Assembly: GCF_004745525.1 (NCBI RefSeq)
Contig: NZ_RKLY01000008.1
Span: 1-64,000 of the forward strand
Length of the DNA: 64,000 nt
From: Companilactobacillus suantsaicola
GTDB lineage: Bacteria; Bacillota; Bacilli; Lactobacillales; Lactobacillaceae
Direction: 5' to 3'
Under the pieces are notes generated by a model. It had not been told where the DNA came from. It saw only the letters and a program-made list of their open reading frames with translations, and searched no databases. Shown here piece after piece: positions 53,116-61,214 of the stretch (the first letter of the stretch is position 1; each line of letters opens with the position of its first letter). Position numbers and translations under genes: made by a program.

Positions 53116-53913
53116 ATGCTCCAATATGAATTTATGCGCCAAGCCTTCATCGCTAGCACTTTCATCGCAATTACAGCAGGCTTAGTCGGCGTCTTTGTAG
53201 TTTCCAGAAATATGTCATTTCTCTCACACACACTTTCCGAAATAGGCTTTGCCGGAGCTTCCTTCGGAGTTTTGGTCGGTATTTCACCACTAGCAGGAAT
53301 GATTCTTTTCACAATCGTTAGTTCCATCGCCGTCGGTGGTCTCAGCAACGAATCTTCCAGAAGAGAAGCTTCAATCAGTGCCATGTCATCACTATTTATC
53401 GGACTAGGGATTCTATTTTTATCCCTATCCTCAAAATCCAGCAGCTACGCTACTAACATCTTATTTGGAAGTATCGTCGGTATTAGCAGCAAAGAAGTCC
53501 AACAATTATTGGCACTAGCAATCTTTGTCATTATCATCTTCATCATCTTTTACAAACCATTAGCCTTTGATTCCTTTGACCACATCGGAGCTTCAGCCAG
53601 CGGTTTAAAAACTCGCTTGTTATCAGTCATCTTCTTAGTTACATTAGCACTAAGTGTTAGTATCGGCGCTCAAATTGTCGGTTCCTTGTTAGTCTTTGTT
53701 CTATTGACTTTACCAGGTGCTACCGCCAAATACTTAGCTCATTCCGTACCAAAGATGATCCTAGTTTCAGTCGGTTTAGCACTGAGCGGTGTTTGGTTAG
53801 GTTTATACTTAGCTTTCATTACCAATTGGCCAGTAACATTTTTCATCGCAACTTACGAAGTAATTGCGTATTTCATTGGCTTAGGATACAAGAATTATAA
53901 ATTGAATCATTAA
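53116..53913 (+). CDS. Metal ABC transporter permease (ZnuB/MntB type)
   Basis: 265 residues with eight to nine hydrophobic segments; FLSHTLSEIGFAGASFGVLVG is typical of the ABC-3 family, as is SIGAQIVGSLLVFVLLTLPGATA. ATG 53116 follows GGAGG, one base after the ATPase stop; an earlier frame overlaps that gene. Completes the Zn/Mn importer. The repeat region 53925-54355 follows. Confidence 0.94.
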   Translation: MLQYEFMRQAFIASTFIAITAGLVGVFVVSRNMSFLSHTLSEIGFAGASFGVLVGISPLAGMILFTIVSSIAVGGLSNESSRREASISAMSSLFIGLGILFLSLSSKSSSYATNILFGSIVGISSKEVQQLLALAIFVIIIFIIFYKPLAFDSFDHIGASASGLKTRLLSVIFLVTLALSVSIGAQIVGSLLVFVLLTLPGATAKYLAHSVPKMILVSVGLALSGVWLGLYLAFITNWPVTFFIATYEVIAYFIGLGYKNYKLNH

Positions 53914-53924
53914 GTGTTGTTCTG

Positions 53925-54355
53925 TAGTTTTGGTGGTGTTTGATGCCGTCTTCCGCAACAACTCGGTAAATTCTGAAATGGATACGATATAACCTTCTAT
54001 TCTTTAACAACAAAAAATAACAAATGCACTTTGCTCACGAACTAAAATAAAGAAGCAGCACTAATGATATTTCTCATTAATACTGCTTCTTTATTTTCGC
54101 TATTTGATTCTGTTAGAAAACACCACTTTGAATAGAATTTACTATCCTTAACCAAAAAGAAAGCACATAACCAATAGATCCGTTATTTTAGCCCGGAACA
54201 AAAAATGCGATTGGGCTCAGATGTGATATTATTCTTAGCAATTTATTGCTTAGAATAAGGCCGAGCTTGGAAATGCCGCGAACTTTGCGGTAGTTCCAAG
54301 TCGCGCCCACATCGTTCCAGTCCCAATCGCGTTTTTTGTGGAGGGCGACCATACT
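53925..54355 (+). repeat. Composite repeat with collapsed left family A copy
   Basis: Left copy reduced to GTTTGATGCCGTCTTCCGCAACAACTCGG (about 53925-53970), fused to centre sequence that also follows the left A at 42372 (AAATTCTGAAATGGATA). A family C terminator is at 54050-54094. The right copy (about 54191-54355) is complete, with closing arms AAAAAATGCGATTGGG / CCCAATCGCGTTTTTT and side hairpins; its right end has changed to GTGGAGGGCGACCAT. Confidence 0.8.
54050..54094 (+). terminator. Family C terminator hairpin
   Basis: AAAGAAGCAG-CACTAATGA and TCATTAATACTGCTTCTTT pair around TATTTC; ATTTT follows. Lies inside the composite centre, about 130 bp after the permease gene. Confidence 0.7.
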
Positions 54356-54382
54356 TCTCCTCAAAAACAAAAAAACTACCAA

Positions 54383-54820
54383 CTATAAGTCAGCAGTTTC
54401 CTTTTTCAACTTTTTAGCACAATTAGCACACAAACCATAAACTTCGATTGCATGTCCCTCAATTGTGTATCCCGGTAATTGATCTGAGAAGAACTCCATT
54501 GGACAAGCTTTTAATTCCGTTACTCGACCGCAGTTCTTACAGACAAAATGATGGTGATGACGATGGGCAAAATCACATTGATATTTGACCAGCGTCTTAT
54601 TTTTTTCTTGATACTCAACTAATCCAATATCAGCGAATTCCTTTAAATTACGATAAATTGTGTTGTTGCTCATCCCTGGATACAACGAACGCATATAATT
54701 GGCAATATCACTGATTGCTACATAGTGGATCGTGAAGTTTTTTAGGTAACCAATTAGGTCGGTTCTTTGCTTAGTCACCTTATAATTATTCTTTTTGAGA
54801 ATTTCAATTGCTTTTTCCAT
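54383..54820 (-). CDS. Zur-like Fur family zinc regulator
   Basis: 145 residues. Helix-turn-helix VTKQRTDLIGYLKN... NNTIYRNLKEFADIGLVE; metal core FAHRHHHHFVCKNCGRVTEL with two CxxC pairs (CKNC near 95, CANC near 135). HRHHHH is usual in Zur. ATG 54820 follows AAGGATG. The neighbour permease operon for Zn/Mn supports zinc control. Divergent promoter region contains GTAATTATTAC, a Zur-box core. Confidence 0.85.
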   Translation of the reverse strand: MEKAIEILKKNNYKVTKQRTDLIGYLKNFTIHYVAISDIANYMRSLYPGMSNNTIYRNLKEFADIGLVEYQEKNKTLVKYQCDFAHRHHHHFVCKNCGRVTELKACPMEFFSDQLPGYTIEGHAIEVYGLCANCAKKLKKETADL

Positions 54821-54862
54821 TTGAATCATCCTTCTTTGGTTCATTCAGTAGTGTAACACAAT

Positions 54863-54877
54863 TAGTAATTATTACGC
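54863..54877. promoter_or_regulatory. Zur-box-like palindrome
   Basis: GTAATTATTAC (54865-54875) is an 11-base perfect palindrome with TAATNATTA core as in Bacillus Zur/Fur-type boxes. It lies 43 bp before the zur-like start and 75 bp before the response regulator gene. I did not find the same site ahead of the transporter operon. Confidence 0.55.
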
Positions 54878-54951
54878 ATTAGAAAGTTTTAGTTAGAATT
54901 AAGAATGGTTTGCTACTATAATTAGATAAAACGATTTTTGGGAGATTTGTG

Positions 54952-55644
54952 ATGAAAAATACAATTTTGATTGTTGAAGATGAACGTAGTCTTTCCAGTT
55001 ACGTCGGTAAGGAATTGCAATTTGAGGATTTTGACGTTGTGATTGCTAACGATGGTGTCGAAGCCTTAGACATGTATGAAAAATATCAAAACGAATTGCT
55101 GTTGATTTTGCTTGATTGGATGTTACCCAAACTCGATGGGATGGAAGTTTTGCGGCGTATAAGAAAACATGACCAAGTGCCAGTTATCGTTATGACGGCT
55201 CGTGATTATGTTGGTGACAAGGTTGCTGGCCTTGATAATGGGGCCGACGACTACATCACTAAGCCATTTGAAATTGAAGAGTTGTTAGCTCGAGTTCGGG
55301 TCATTCAAAGAAGAATGGAACACATGACTGAACCGGAACAAACATACAAGATTGCCGATTTAACTTTGAATACTAAATCCCATCAAGTCTTTCGTAAGGA
55401 AGAAAATATCCAGTTAACTCGTCGTGAATATGATCTCTTATTGTTCTTTTTACAACACGTCGGTCAAGTCTTCACGCGTGATGAATTATTAGACAACGTA
55501 TGGGGCGAAGATTTTCTTGGGCAACAAAATGTTGTCGATGTTTATGTCGGTTACTTACGCAGTAAAATCGATGGCAAGGAAAATAAGCCTTTGATTCAAA
55601 CTATTAGAGGGGTCGGTTACTCACTTGAGGATGTGACGGAATAA
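54952..55644 (+). CDS. OmpR-family response regulator
   Basis: 230 residues. Receiver domain: acidic pair VEDE, phosphorylated Asp in LILLDWMLPKLDG near residue 54, Thr in VPVIVMTARD, Lys in DDYITKPFE. C-terminal winged helix with LTRREYDLLLFFLQHVGQVFTRDELLDNVWG and RGVGYSLE. ATG 54952 follows GGGAG. Its stop overlaps the kinase start by one base, so the two are one operon. Closest by eye to ArlR/CsrR regulators. Confidence 0.94.
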   Translation: MKNTILIVEDERSLSSYVGKELQFEDFDVVIANDGVEALDMYEKYQNELLLILLDWMLPKLDGMEVLRRIRKHDQVPVIVMTARDYVGDKVAGLDNGADDYITKPFEIEELLARVRVIQRRMEHMTEPEQTYKIADLTLNTKSHQVFRKEENIQLTRREYDLLLFFLQHVGQVFTRDELLDNVWGEDFLGQQNVVDVYVGYLRSKIDGKENKPLIQTIRGVGYSLEDVTE

Positions 55645-57023
55645 TGGCTAAAAAACCACTTTCGTATCAAGCTTTAATCAGTCAAGGCATAAAAAAATTA
55701 GTTATTATTATTACTCTATCAATCAGTGCCTTAATTTTAATCATCGTGGGCGTGCAACAAACTTTGATGACAACCCGTGAAGCCGAAGGTCAGATGATGA
55801 GTCTGAACCGAGCCAACATTGACGATATTCCTAGTTTCATCCACTGGAGTAGCCAAAATAATCGCCATTCCAAACAAGATACCGTCATTCGGGTCAAAAC
55901 TAGCAGTTCTTCGATCACGGCTGCTTCCGGCCGCGGTGGCCAAGTTATCATGACTTCCAGTGCCTCGAAAAAGTTTATCGCTCAAAAAAAATTCAGCCTG
56001 TTTGATCACGTAGTTTACGTCAACGGCTTTGGATTCTTCTTGTTTTATTCGCAAAAAGATGAGGATACAACTTATCAAATCTGGGTCAGTATGAACCGCC
56101 TACTCAATAGTTTAATTTTGTTATTAATCATCATCAGCATTGTCGTCTTCGTGACACTAGGCTTTGGAACCTGGTGGGCCCAACGTTTAGCCGAAAAGTT
56201 GAGTGCTCCGACGATTCAATTGGTTAAGGAAACGCGCAATACCATCAAGGATTCCGTGGTCGATCAACCGACTTTGAAGGTTCCCGATAGTCCGCAAGAA
56301 ATCAACGAATTAGGAACTGCTTTCAACGACTTATTGACGACTCAAAATGAGCGCCTGCAACGCGAAAAGGACTTTGTTTCCAACGCTTCACACGAATTAC
56401 GGACCCCAATTGCGGCCGTTCGTGGCAACATCAATTTAATCAAGCGCCACGGGCAAAAACATCCAGAAGTCATCCCCGAATCTTTAGATTTCATCGACGA
56501 AGAATCTTTGCGGATGCAGAATTTGATTGAGAATCTTCTGCATTTATCGCGAGCCGACCGGGCCAAATTAGTTTTAGCGGATGTGAACTTATCAGCTATC
56601 ACGCAATCTATCGGCGAGCACTATCAGAGTTCTCTACCCCACCAAGTTAATTTGGAAATTGAACCGGACATCCACGTTTTAGGCGATAGTGATACTTTGA
56701 AACAGATTTTGGTCGCCCTTTTGGACAACGCCAATAAGTATTCTGATGACAAATCACCAATTACGCTTAGTTTAAAGCAAGTCGATGGCAAAGCTCATTT
56801 GTGCGTTAAAGATTTAGGATTTGGTATTGCAGATGATCAGAAGAAATTGATTTTCCAACGATTCTATCGGGTTGATACTTCCCATTCGAGTGAGATTCAA
56901 GGTAGCGGTTTGGGATTGTCGATTGTTTCGCAGTTGGTTAAATTGAATAACGCTGAGATTGAGGTTTTGGATAATCAACCGCATGGTTGTGTGTTCCGGG
57001 TTTGTTTTGATGTTGGTGGTTAA
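55644..57023 (+). CDS. Sensor histidine kinase
   Basis: 459 residues. Two membrane helices (about 17-38 and 150-175) enclosing an extracellular sensor domain of about 110 residues, then HAMP, dimerisation helix with phosphorylated His in SHELRTPIAAVRGN near 248, N-box ILVALLDNANKYS, and G-boxes DLGFGIADDQ and GSGLGLSIVSQL. Pairs with the response regulator (ArlS/CsrS-like). The final codons (DVGG and stop) are part of a family A repeat end (GATGTTGGTGGTTAATTGCCGTC). Signal unknown. Confidence 0.93.
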   Translation: MAKKPLSYQALISQGIKKLVIIITLSISALILIIVGVQQTLMTTREAEGQMMSLNRANIDDIPSFIHWSSQNNRHSKQDTVIRVKTSSSSITAASGRGGQVIMTSSASKKFIAQKKFSLFDHVVYVNGFGFFLFYSQKDEDTTYQIWVSMNRLLNSLILLLIIISIVVFVTLGFGTWWAQRLAEKLSAPTIQLVKETRNTIKDSVVDQPTLKVPDSPQEINELGTAFNDLLTTQNERLQREKDFVSNASHELRTPIAAVRGNINLIKRHGQKHPEVIPESLDFIDEESLRMQNLIENLLHLSRADRAKLVLADVNLSAITQSIGEHYQSSLPHQVNLEIEPDIHVLGDSDTLKQILVALLDNANKYSDDKSPITLSLKQVDGKAHLCVKDLGFGIADDQKKLIFQRFYRVDTSHSSEIQGSGLGLSIVSQLVKLNNAEIEVLDNQPHGCVFRVCFDVGG

Positions 57024-57055
57024 TTGCCGTCTTTCGCAACAAACTCGATTTTATT
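57003..57055 (+). repeat. Family A remnant at histidine kinase stop codon
   Basis: GTTGGTGGTTAATTGCCGTCTTTCGCAACAAACTCGATT repeats, in order, the left end of A copies elsewhere (GGTGGTTAGATGCCGTCTTCCGCAACA). The rest of the element is missing. It contributes the kinase's last residues and stop. (Quoted in parts: GTTGGTGGTTAATTGCCGTC then TTTCGCAACAAACTCGATT.). Confidence 0.6.
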
Positions 57056-57086
57056 TTTTATTCCGTTTAATTTTAAAAAAATATAT

Positions 57087-57128
57087 AGAAGTCGTGCTGA
57101 TGTTTTTTTGTTGGTGTGACTTCTTTTT
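57087..57128 (+). terminator. Family C-like terminator hairpin
   Basis: AGAAGTCGTGCTGATG and TTGGTGTGACTTCTTTTTG pair with G-T steps; it follows the histidine kinase gene and terminates the two-component operon. Confidence 0.65.
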
Positions 57129-57243
57129 GTTTGTTCTTTATGTGTTTGATTTAAGAAGGGAATCTGGTATGGGAATTGTTCTTTTATTTTATTGCGGTTC
57201 TTGGATAAGTGCTCCCTTTTTCTTTTTCCTAAACTTGCGGCAT

Positions 57244-57369
57244 AAACGCGTTCCGCAGGGGCAACTCCCTACAAGATAGTGAAACTTCCCGAACCGCACG
57301 CAAAGTGCGCGTGCAATTTGGGAAGTTCCACTATCCTCCGGGAGCTGACCGCCCCTGCTCCACGCTCTC
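57244..57369 (-). repeat. Family B hairpin repeat
   Basis: Minus orientation: GAGCGTGGAGCAGGGGCGG to CCCCTGCGGAACGCGTTTA, arms CTCCCGGAGGATAGTGG and CTATCTTGTAGGGAG, tip GTGCGCGTGC-like. Unlike other copies, its left end faces the start of the ligase gene at 57476, not a stop codon. Confidence 0.85.
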
Positions 57370-57475
57370 TTTCTAAGAAAATCTTATCTAAACCTTACCA
57401 AACCCCAGTAGTCCCATTTCCTTCTTGCTTGTAAACTAGGTTTATTCAATCAAACACATGAAAGGTCTTGGTGAT

Positions 57476-58981
57476 ATGTCAGAACTTACAGATAGATTAA
57501 AACAACAACTTCTTAACGGCGCAAATCGTTCTCTTATGCAGGACGCTAAACAACATTGGTATACCGGTAGTGAACTTAACTTAGAGGAAACTGTTTGGAA
57601 AAACTATTGGGAAAACAAGGGTATTGGTCACAACGATGTGGTTTTGGTGGCTCTTACTAATTCGGTTACTTATTCCTTAGTTACTCAAAGTCTCTGGGAA
57701 ATTGGTGCTATCGTTCACCCGATCAATCCGGCTACTACGGAAATTCAAATTAGTGAATTGGAAGATCAATACCATTACGCCGCAATTGTTTTAAACAGTG
57801 AAGTTCAAGAGTTGACTGTTCTTAGTGACACTTTTACTAATCAACCGCGATTGACAACTTTGCACGAACCTGAAGTTCAAATCTTCATTCGGAACAAACA
57901 TATTGCCCACCTGCCTGAAAAGCCGATCGATTCACAATTGGCCGTAATCATGCACACTTCTGGAACAACTGGCAAACCAAAACGGGTCGGTCTGACTCAC
58001 AAACAACTTTTGGCCGGAGCATTCCACGTGGTTGAGAGTCAAAACTTAACTAGTGACGACTCGACATTCATCTTGATGCCAATGTTCCACATCAACGCCA
58101 TGGTCATCTCCAACTTGGCCACTCGCGTCTCACATGGACAATTGCTCTTTAGACCAAAGTTTAGTGCTCACCTCTTTTGGAAAGAAGTCAGTAGTGAAAT
58201 GGTAAGTTGGGTGTCACTCACCCCAGCCATCATCGCAATTTTATTACAGCGTGATGAACAACCCACAACCGACAATAATTTGCGTTTCCTACGAACAGCT
58301 TCCGCTCCACTTTTACCTAGCACTCACGAGGAATTCAACCGCCGCTTCAGTGTTCCTTTAATCGAAAGTTACGGTATGACCGAGGCTGCCAGCCAAATTG
58401 CTCAAAATCCGCTTGAAAAGCCAATTCAAAATACTGTCGGAAAACCAGTTGGTACTGAAATGAAGATTCTCGATAGTGAACATCATGAAGTTGCTTTAAA
58501 TACTGTCGGCGAAATTGCCATCAAAGGTGACAGTGTAATTACTCACTATCTTGATCCGCAACCAGAGGCTTTCTATGACGGATACCTTCTAACCGGCGAC
58601 CTTGGTTCAATCGACGAAAATGGTTATTTAACAATTTCTGGTCGTAGTAAGGAAATGATTATCCGTGGTGGAGAAAACGTCAATCCACTGGCCGTCGAAG
58701 ATTGTTTGAACGTCTTGAAATTTGTTCGAGAAATGGCCGTTGTTGGAACTCCCGATAAAATCTATGGTGAAACTGTAACAGCTGTGATCGTCCCTAACGA
58801 AATCAGCCGCGACCATCGACACCAACTTGCATTGTTGAACGAATTAGCAAATGAGCAATTACTACCAGTTGAACGTCCAACTAAGTACATTTTTAGTGAC
58901 CAACTACCTAAAAATGCGACTGGTAAAATTCAACGAACACTTCTAGCTCAAGAAGTAACTCAACAATTAAAGGAGGCTTAG
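57476..58981 (+). CDS. AMP-forming acyl-CoA synthetase-like ligase (operon with ABC importer)
   Basis: 501-residue adenylate-forming enzyme that activates a carboxylic acid with ATP, usually onto CoA. Motifs: A3 MHTSGTTGKPKRVGLTHKQ (near 165), A5 ESYGMTEAASQ (near 300), A7 LTGDLG, A8 GRSKEMIIRGGENV (near 395), A10 LPKNATGKIQR with the catalytic Lys. Oxalyl-CoA/acyl-CoA synthetase-like (Pcs60 group). ATG 57476 lies nine bases after AAAGGT; an ATG 18 bases earlier overlaps that SD. It leads an operon with a sulfonate-type permease and ATPase, an uncommon pairing; a second ligase heads the opposing operon. Confidence 0.9.
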   Translation: MSELTDRLKQQLLNGANRSLMQDAKQHWYTGSELNLEETVWKNYWENKGIGHNDVVLVALTNSVTYSLVTQSLWEIGAIVHPINPATTEIQISELEDQYHYAAIVLNSEVQELTVLSDTFTNQPRLTTLHEPEVQIFIRNKHIAHLPEKPIDSQLAVIMHTSGTTGKPKRVGLTHKQLLAGAFHVVESQNLTSDDSTFILMPMFHINAMVISNLATRVSHGQLLFRPKFSAHLFWKEVSSEMVSWVSLTPAIIAILLQRDEQPTTDNNLRFLRTASAPLLPSTHEEFNRRFSVPLIESYGMTEAASQIAQNPLEKPIQNTVGKPVGTEMKILDSEHHEVALNTVGEIAIKGDSVITHYLDPQPEAFYDGYLLTGDLGSIDENGYLTISGRSKEMIIRGGENVNPLAVEDCLNVLKFVREMAVVGTPDKIYGETVTAVIVPNEISRDHRHQLALLNELANEQLLPVERPTKYIFSDQLPKNATGKIQRTLLAQEVTQQLKEA

Positions 58982-58984
58982 CCG

Positions 58985-59791
58985 ATGCAAAATTCTGTAG
59001 CTTTACCAAAGAAAAAGGCGTTACGTTTGCCCGTAACGAAGCTCTTACCTTTTTTAATACCAATTATCCTTGTGTTATTTTGGCAAGTTGCTAGTTCTTT
59101 GGGTTGGTTATCCAGTTCCGTTTTGCCATCGCCATTGGCAGTTCTACAAGACGGAATCGAGTTGACCCAATCAGGAGAATTACCAAAAAACCTTAGTATC
59201 AGTCTTTACCGGGCAACTTTAGGACTCTTGATTGGTGGAGGAATCGGCTTTATCCTCGGTTTCATCAACGGAATGTCCAAAACTTGTCGACTATTATTTG
59301 ATTCATCAATTCAAATGTTTCGTAACATCCCCCATTTAGCCCTTATTCCCTTAATTATTTTGTGGTTAGGTATCAATGAGTCAGCCAAGATCTCTTTGGT
59401 GGCTATCGGAACAATGTTCCCCGTTTATATCAACACTTTCCACGGTATCAGTTCCGTCGACCCTGACTTGATTGAAATGGGTGAATCCTACGAATTATCT
59501 AAACGCCAAATGTTTTTCAAAATTATTTTCCCGGCCGCACTTCCCCAAATTCTCGTCGGTATCCGTTACGCTTTAGGTGTGATGTGGACAACTTTGATCG
59601 TCGCTGAAACAATTTCCGCTAGTTCCGGTATCGGTTATATGGCCAATAACGCCGAAGATTTCATGGATATGGAAACCGTGATTCTATGTATCGTCGTCTA
59701 TGCGGTGCTCGGTAAAATTTCTGATCTCGTCGCCAAGAGTTTTGAAAGTCTCCTACTCGAATGGCAAACAACTGGAAGGAGTAATGTTTAA
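58985..59791 (+). CDS. SsuC/TauC-type ABC transporter permease
   Basis: 268 residues, about six helices (LLPFLIPIILVLFWQVASSLGWL first). GESYELSKRQMFFKIIFPAALPQILVGIRYALG is the EAA-loop that contacts the ATPase. Family members import aliphatic sulfonates, taurine, nitrate or thiamine precursors. SD GGAGG, three bases after the ligase stop. The ATPase gene overlaps its stop by one base (TAATG). The substrate-binding partner is on the opposite strand at 62090. Confidence 0.92.
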   Translation: MQNSVALPKKKALRLPVTKLLPFLIPIILVLFWQVASSLGWLSSSVLPSPLAVLQDGIELTQSGELPKNLSISLYRATLGLLIGGGIGFILGFINGMSKTCRLLFDSSIQMFRNIPHLALIPLIILWLGINESAKISLVAIGTMFPVYINTFHGISSVDPDLIEMGESYELSKRQMFFKIIFPAALPQILVGIRYALGVMWTTLIVAETISASSGIGYMANNAEDFMDMETVILCIVVYAVLGKISDLVAKSFESLLLEWQTTGRSNV

Positions 59792-60513
59792 TGACAGAAG
59801 AAATGATCCAAGTTAAAAATGTTAATAAAATGTATCAAGATTTAACCGCCTTACAAAATGTCTCACTCGATATTAAAAAAGGTGAATTCATCGCCTTAGT
59901 CGGTATGAGTGGTGGCGGTAAAAGTACCCTACTAAGACTGATCGCTGGCCTTGAAAAACCAACAACCGGTTCAATCAAAGTCAATGGTGACAACTCCAAA
60001 TCCATTATGCGAATGATGTTCCAAGAAGATCGACTACTTCCCTGGATGAACGTTTTAGACAATTTATCCTTTGGTTCTAAAGATAAAAATACTAAAGCGC
60101 ATGCTCAAGAACTCTTGGAATTAGTTGAATTAGGCGATTACGCCGACCACTTCCCCAACCAATTATCCGGTGGTCAAAAACAAAGAGTCGCTTTAGCCCG
60201 TGCTTTGATGACTAATCCAGAAGTCCTACTTTTAGACGAGCCATTAGGAGCTTTGGATGCTTTGACTAGAAGAAAAATGCAAGACCTAATCCTCTCTGTC
60301 TGTGAAAAGCAGAATTTAACAACTATCTTAGTAACCCATGACGTAGAAGAAGCTGCTAGAATGGCAGATCGTATCGTCGTGATGAAGAATTCAACTAACT
60401 ATTACGAAGAAACTTGTCCTAAGAAACGTAACGCCGGTCAAATCGGTATCGTAGCTGATCGTGTTCTCGGTGAGATTTTAGGAGAAAAAGAAGCTCAAAT
60501 GCAAACAGCTTAA
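59791..60513 (+). CDS. SsuB/TauB-type ABC transporter ATP-binding protein
   Basis: 240 residues. Walker A GMSGGGKST near residue 38, Q-loop FQEDRLLPWM, signature LSGGQKQR near 125, Walker B LLLDEPLGALD near 148, H-loop VTHD. FQEDRLLPW is characteristic of nitrate/sulfonate/taurine importers. Overlaps the permease gene by one base with SD AAGGAG. Followed by a family C terminator at 60524-60571. Confidence 0.95.
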   Translation: MTEEMIQVKNVNKMYQDLTALQNVSLDIKKGEFIALVGMSGGGKSTLLRLIAGLEKPTTGSIKVNGDNSKSIMRMMFQEDRLLPWMNVLDNLSFGSKDKNTKAHAQELLELVELGDYADHFPNQLSGGQKQRVALARALMTNPEVLLLDEPLGALDALTRRKMQDLILSVCEKQNLTTILVTHDVEEAARMADRIVVMKNSTNYYEETCPKKRNAGQIGIVADRVLGEILGEKEAQMQTA

Positions 60514-60523
60514 TTTACTTACA

Positions 60524-60571
60524 AAAAAGCCGTACTAATGAAAACAAAAAAATCATTAGTACGGCTTTTTA
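60524..60571. terminator. Family C terminator hairpin
   Basis: AAAAAGCCGTACTAATGA and TCATTAGTACGGCTTTTT pair perfectly (18 bp) around AAACAAAAAAA. Closes the ligase/permease/ATPase operon; active in either direction. Confidence 0.9.
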
Positions 60572-60614
60572 AGTTTTTCTTGATGTAATTAAAACATATT
60601 TGGGTCCGTGATAA

Positions 60615-60645
60615 TTAGCGTGTCTTTTTTTCTTGAGAGTGCTAA
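60615..60645 (+). promoter_or_regulatory. Degenerate CIRCE-like site ahead of the SecB-like gene
   Basis: GAGTGCTAA (60637-60645) is an exact right half of the HrcA operator CIRCE (TTAGCACTC-N9-GAGTGCTAA). A left half is only partly present: TTAGC at 60615-60619 with 13 or more bases between. Its position 30 bp before the start codon of a chaperone-like gene makes it worth noting, but it could be chance. Confidence 0.35.
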
Positions 60646-60673
60646 TATTAGAAAAAATGACTGGAGAAAAATC

Positions 60674-61090
60674 ATGAATACAACGAATAAGTATTTGCAA
60701 TTTGATGATCCAACTATTCTAACGTTTGAATTCAATGTCAACGAACAATTCGACTTTGACAATGACTTCGACGACGTTGATATCAGCACCTTGGTAGAAA
60801 TGCCCGACGAATTAGAAATCAATTGGCAAGAACCAATCCCAGTCTATTTAAGCGTCTTTATTAATCCTGATAACTCGGACGCACCCTATAAGATCAACAT
60901 GAAGATTCTAGCTTTCTTCAAAGTAGATAGTGCCGTCCCTGAAGGTGAAGCTTATCAAATCCTTCAAACAGACGCCGCCAGCATCCTGTTGTCCTATCTA
61001 CGCCCCATGGCTTCAATGATGGTGACAGCCAGCGGCTTCCCACCAATGACAATACCGATGTTGGACTTCTCAGATGATGACGATGATTAG
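60674..61090 (+). CDS. SecB-like export chaperone
   Basis: 138 residues. TDAASILLSYLRPMASMMVTASGFPPMTIPMLDF near the C-terminus matches the strongest motif of SecB (FPYxRELVSxxTxxxGFPPLxLxPxNF), and the N-terminal part (TILTFEFNVNEQF...INWQEPIPVYLSV) has the alternating strands of that fold. SecB is usual in proteobacteria; among Gram-positives SecB-like proteins occur mostly as solitary or toxin-antitoxin chaperones. No toxin-antitoxin pair lies beside it. ATG 60674 follows GGAG. The acidic tail DFSDDDDD ends directly at a TAG formed with a family B repeat. Confidence 0.75.
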   Translation: MNTTNKYLQFDDPTILTFEFNVNEQFDFDNDFDDVDISTLVEMPDELEINWQEPIPVYLSVFINPDNSDAPYKINMKILAFFKVDSAVPEGEAYQILQTDAASILLSYLRPMASMMVTASGFPPMTIPMLDFSDDDDD

Positions 61091-61214
61091 AGGGTGGAGC
61101 AAGCCCGCTTAGGAGGCGACAGATAGCCTAGCTTCACGAATTGCCCGCCGAATTTTGCGGGTGATTTGGGAAGCGTAGCTATATGTTGACTCCTGGCTTG
61201 CGCAACCCGTTTAC
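61088..61214 (+). repeat. Family B hairpin repeat at SecB-like stop codon
   Basis: TAG-AGGGTGGAGCAAGCCCGC to GGCTTGCGCAACCCGTTTA. The end pairs changed together (GGGTGG...GCAAGCC / GGCTTGC...AACCC) relative to AGCGTGG...CAGGCC copies. Arms GGAGGCGACAGATAGC and GCTATATGTTGACTCC pair. Confidence 0.85.
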
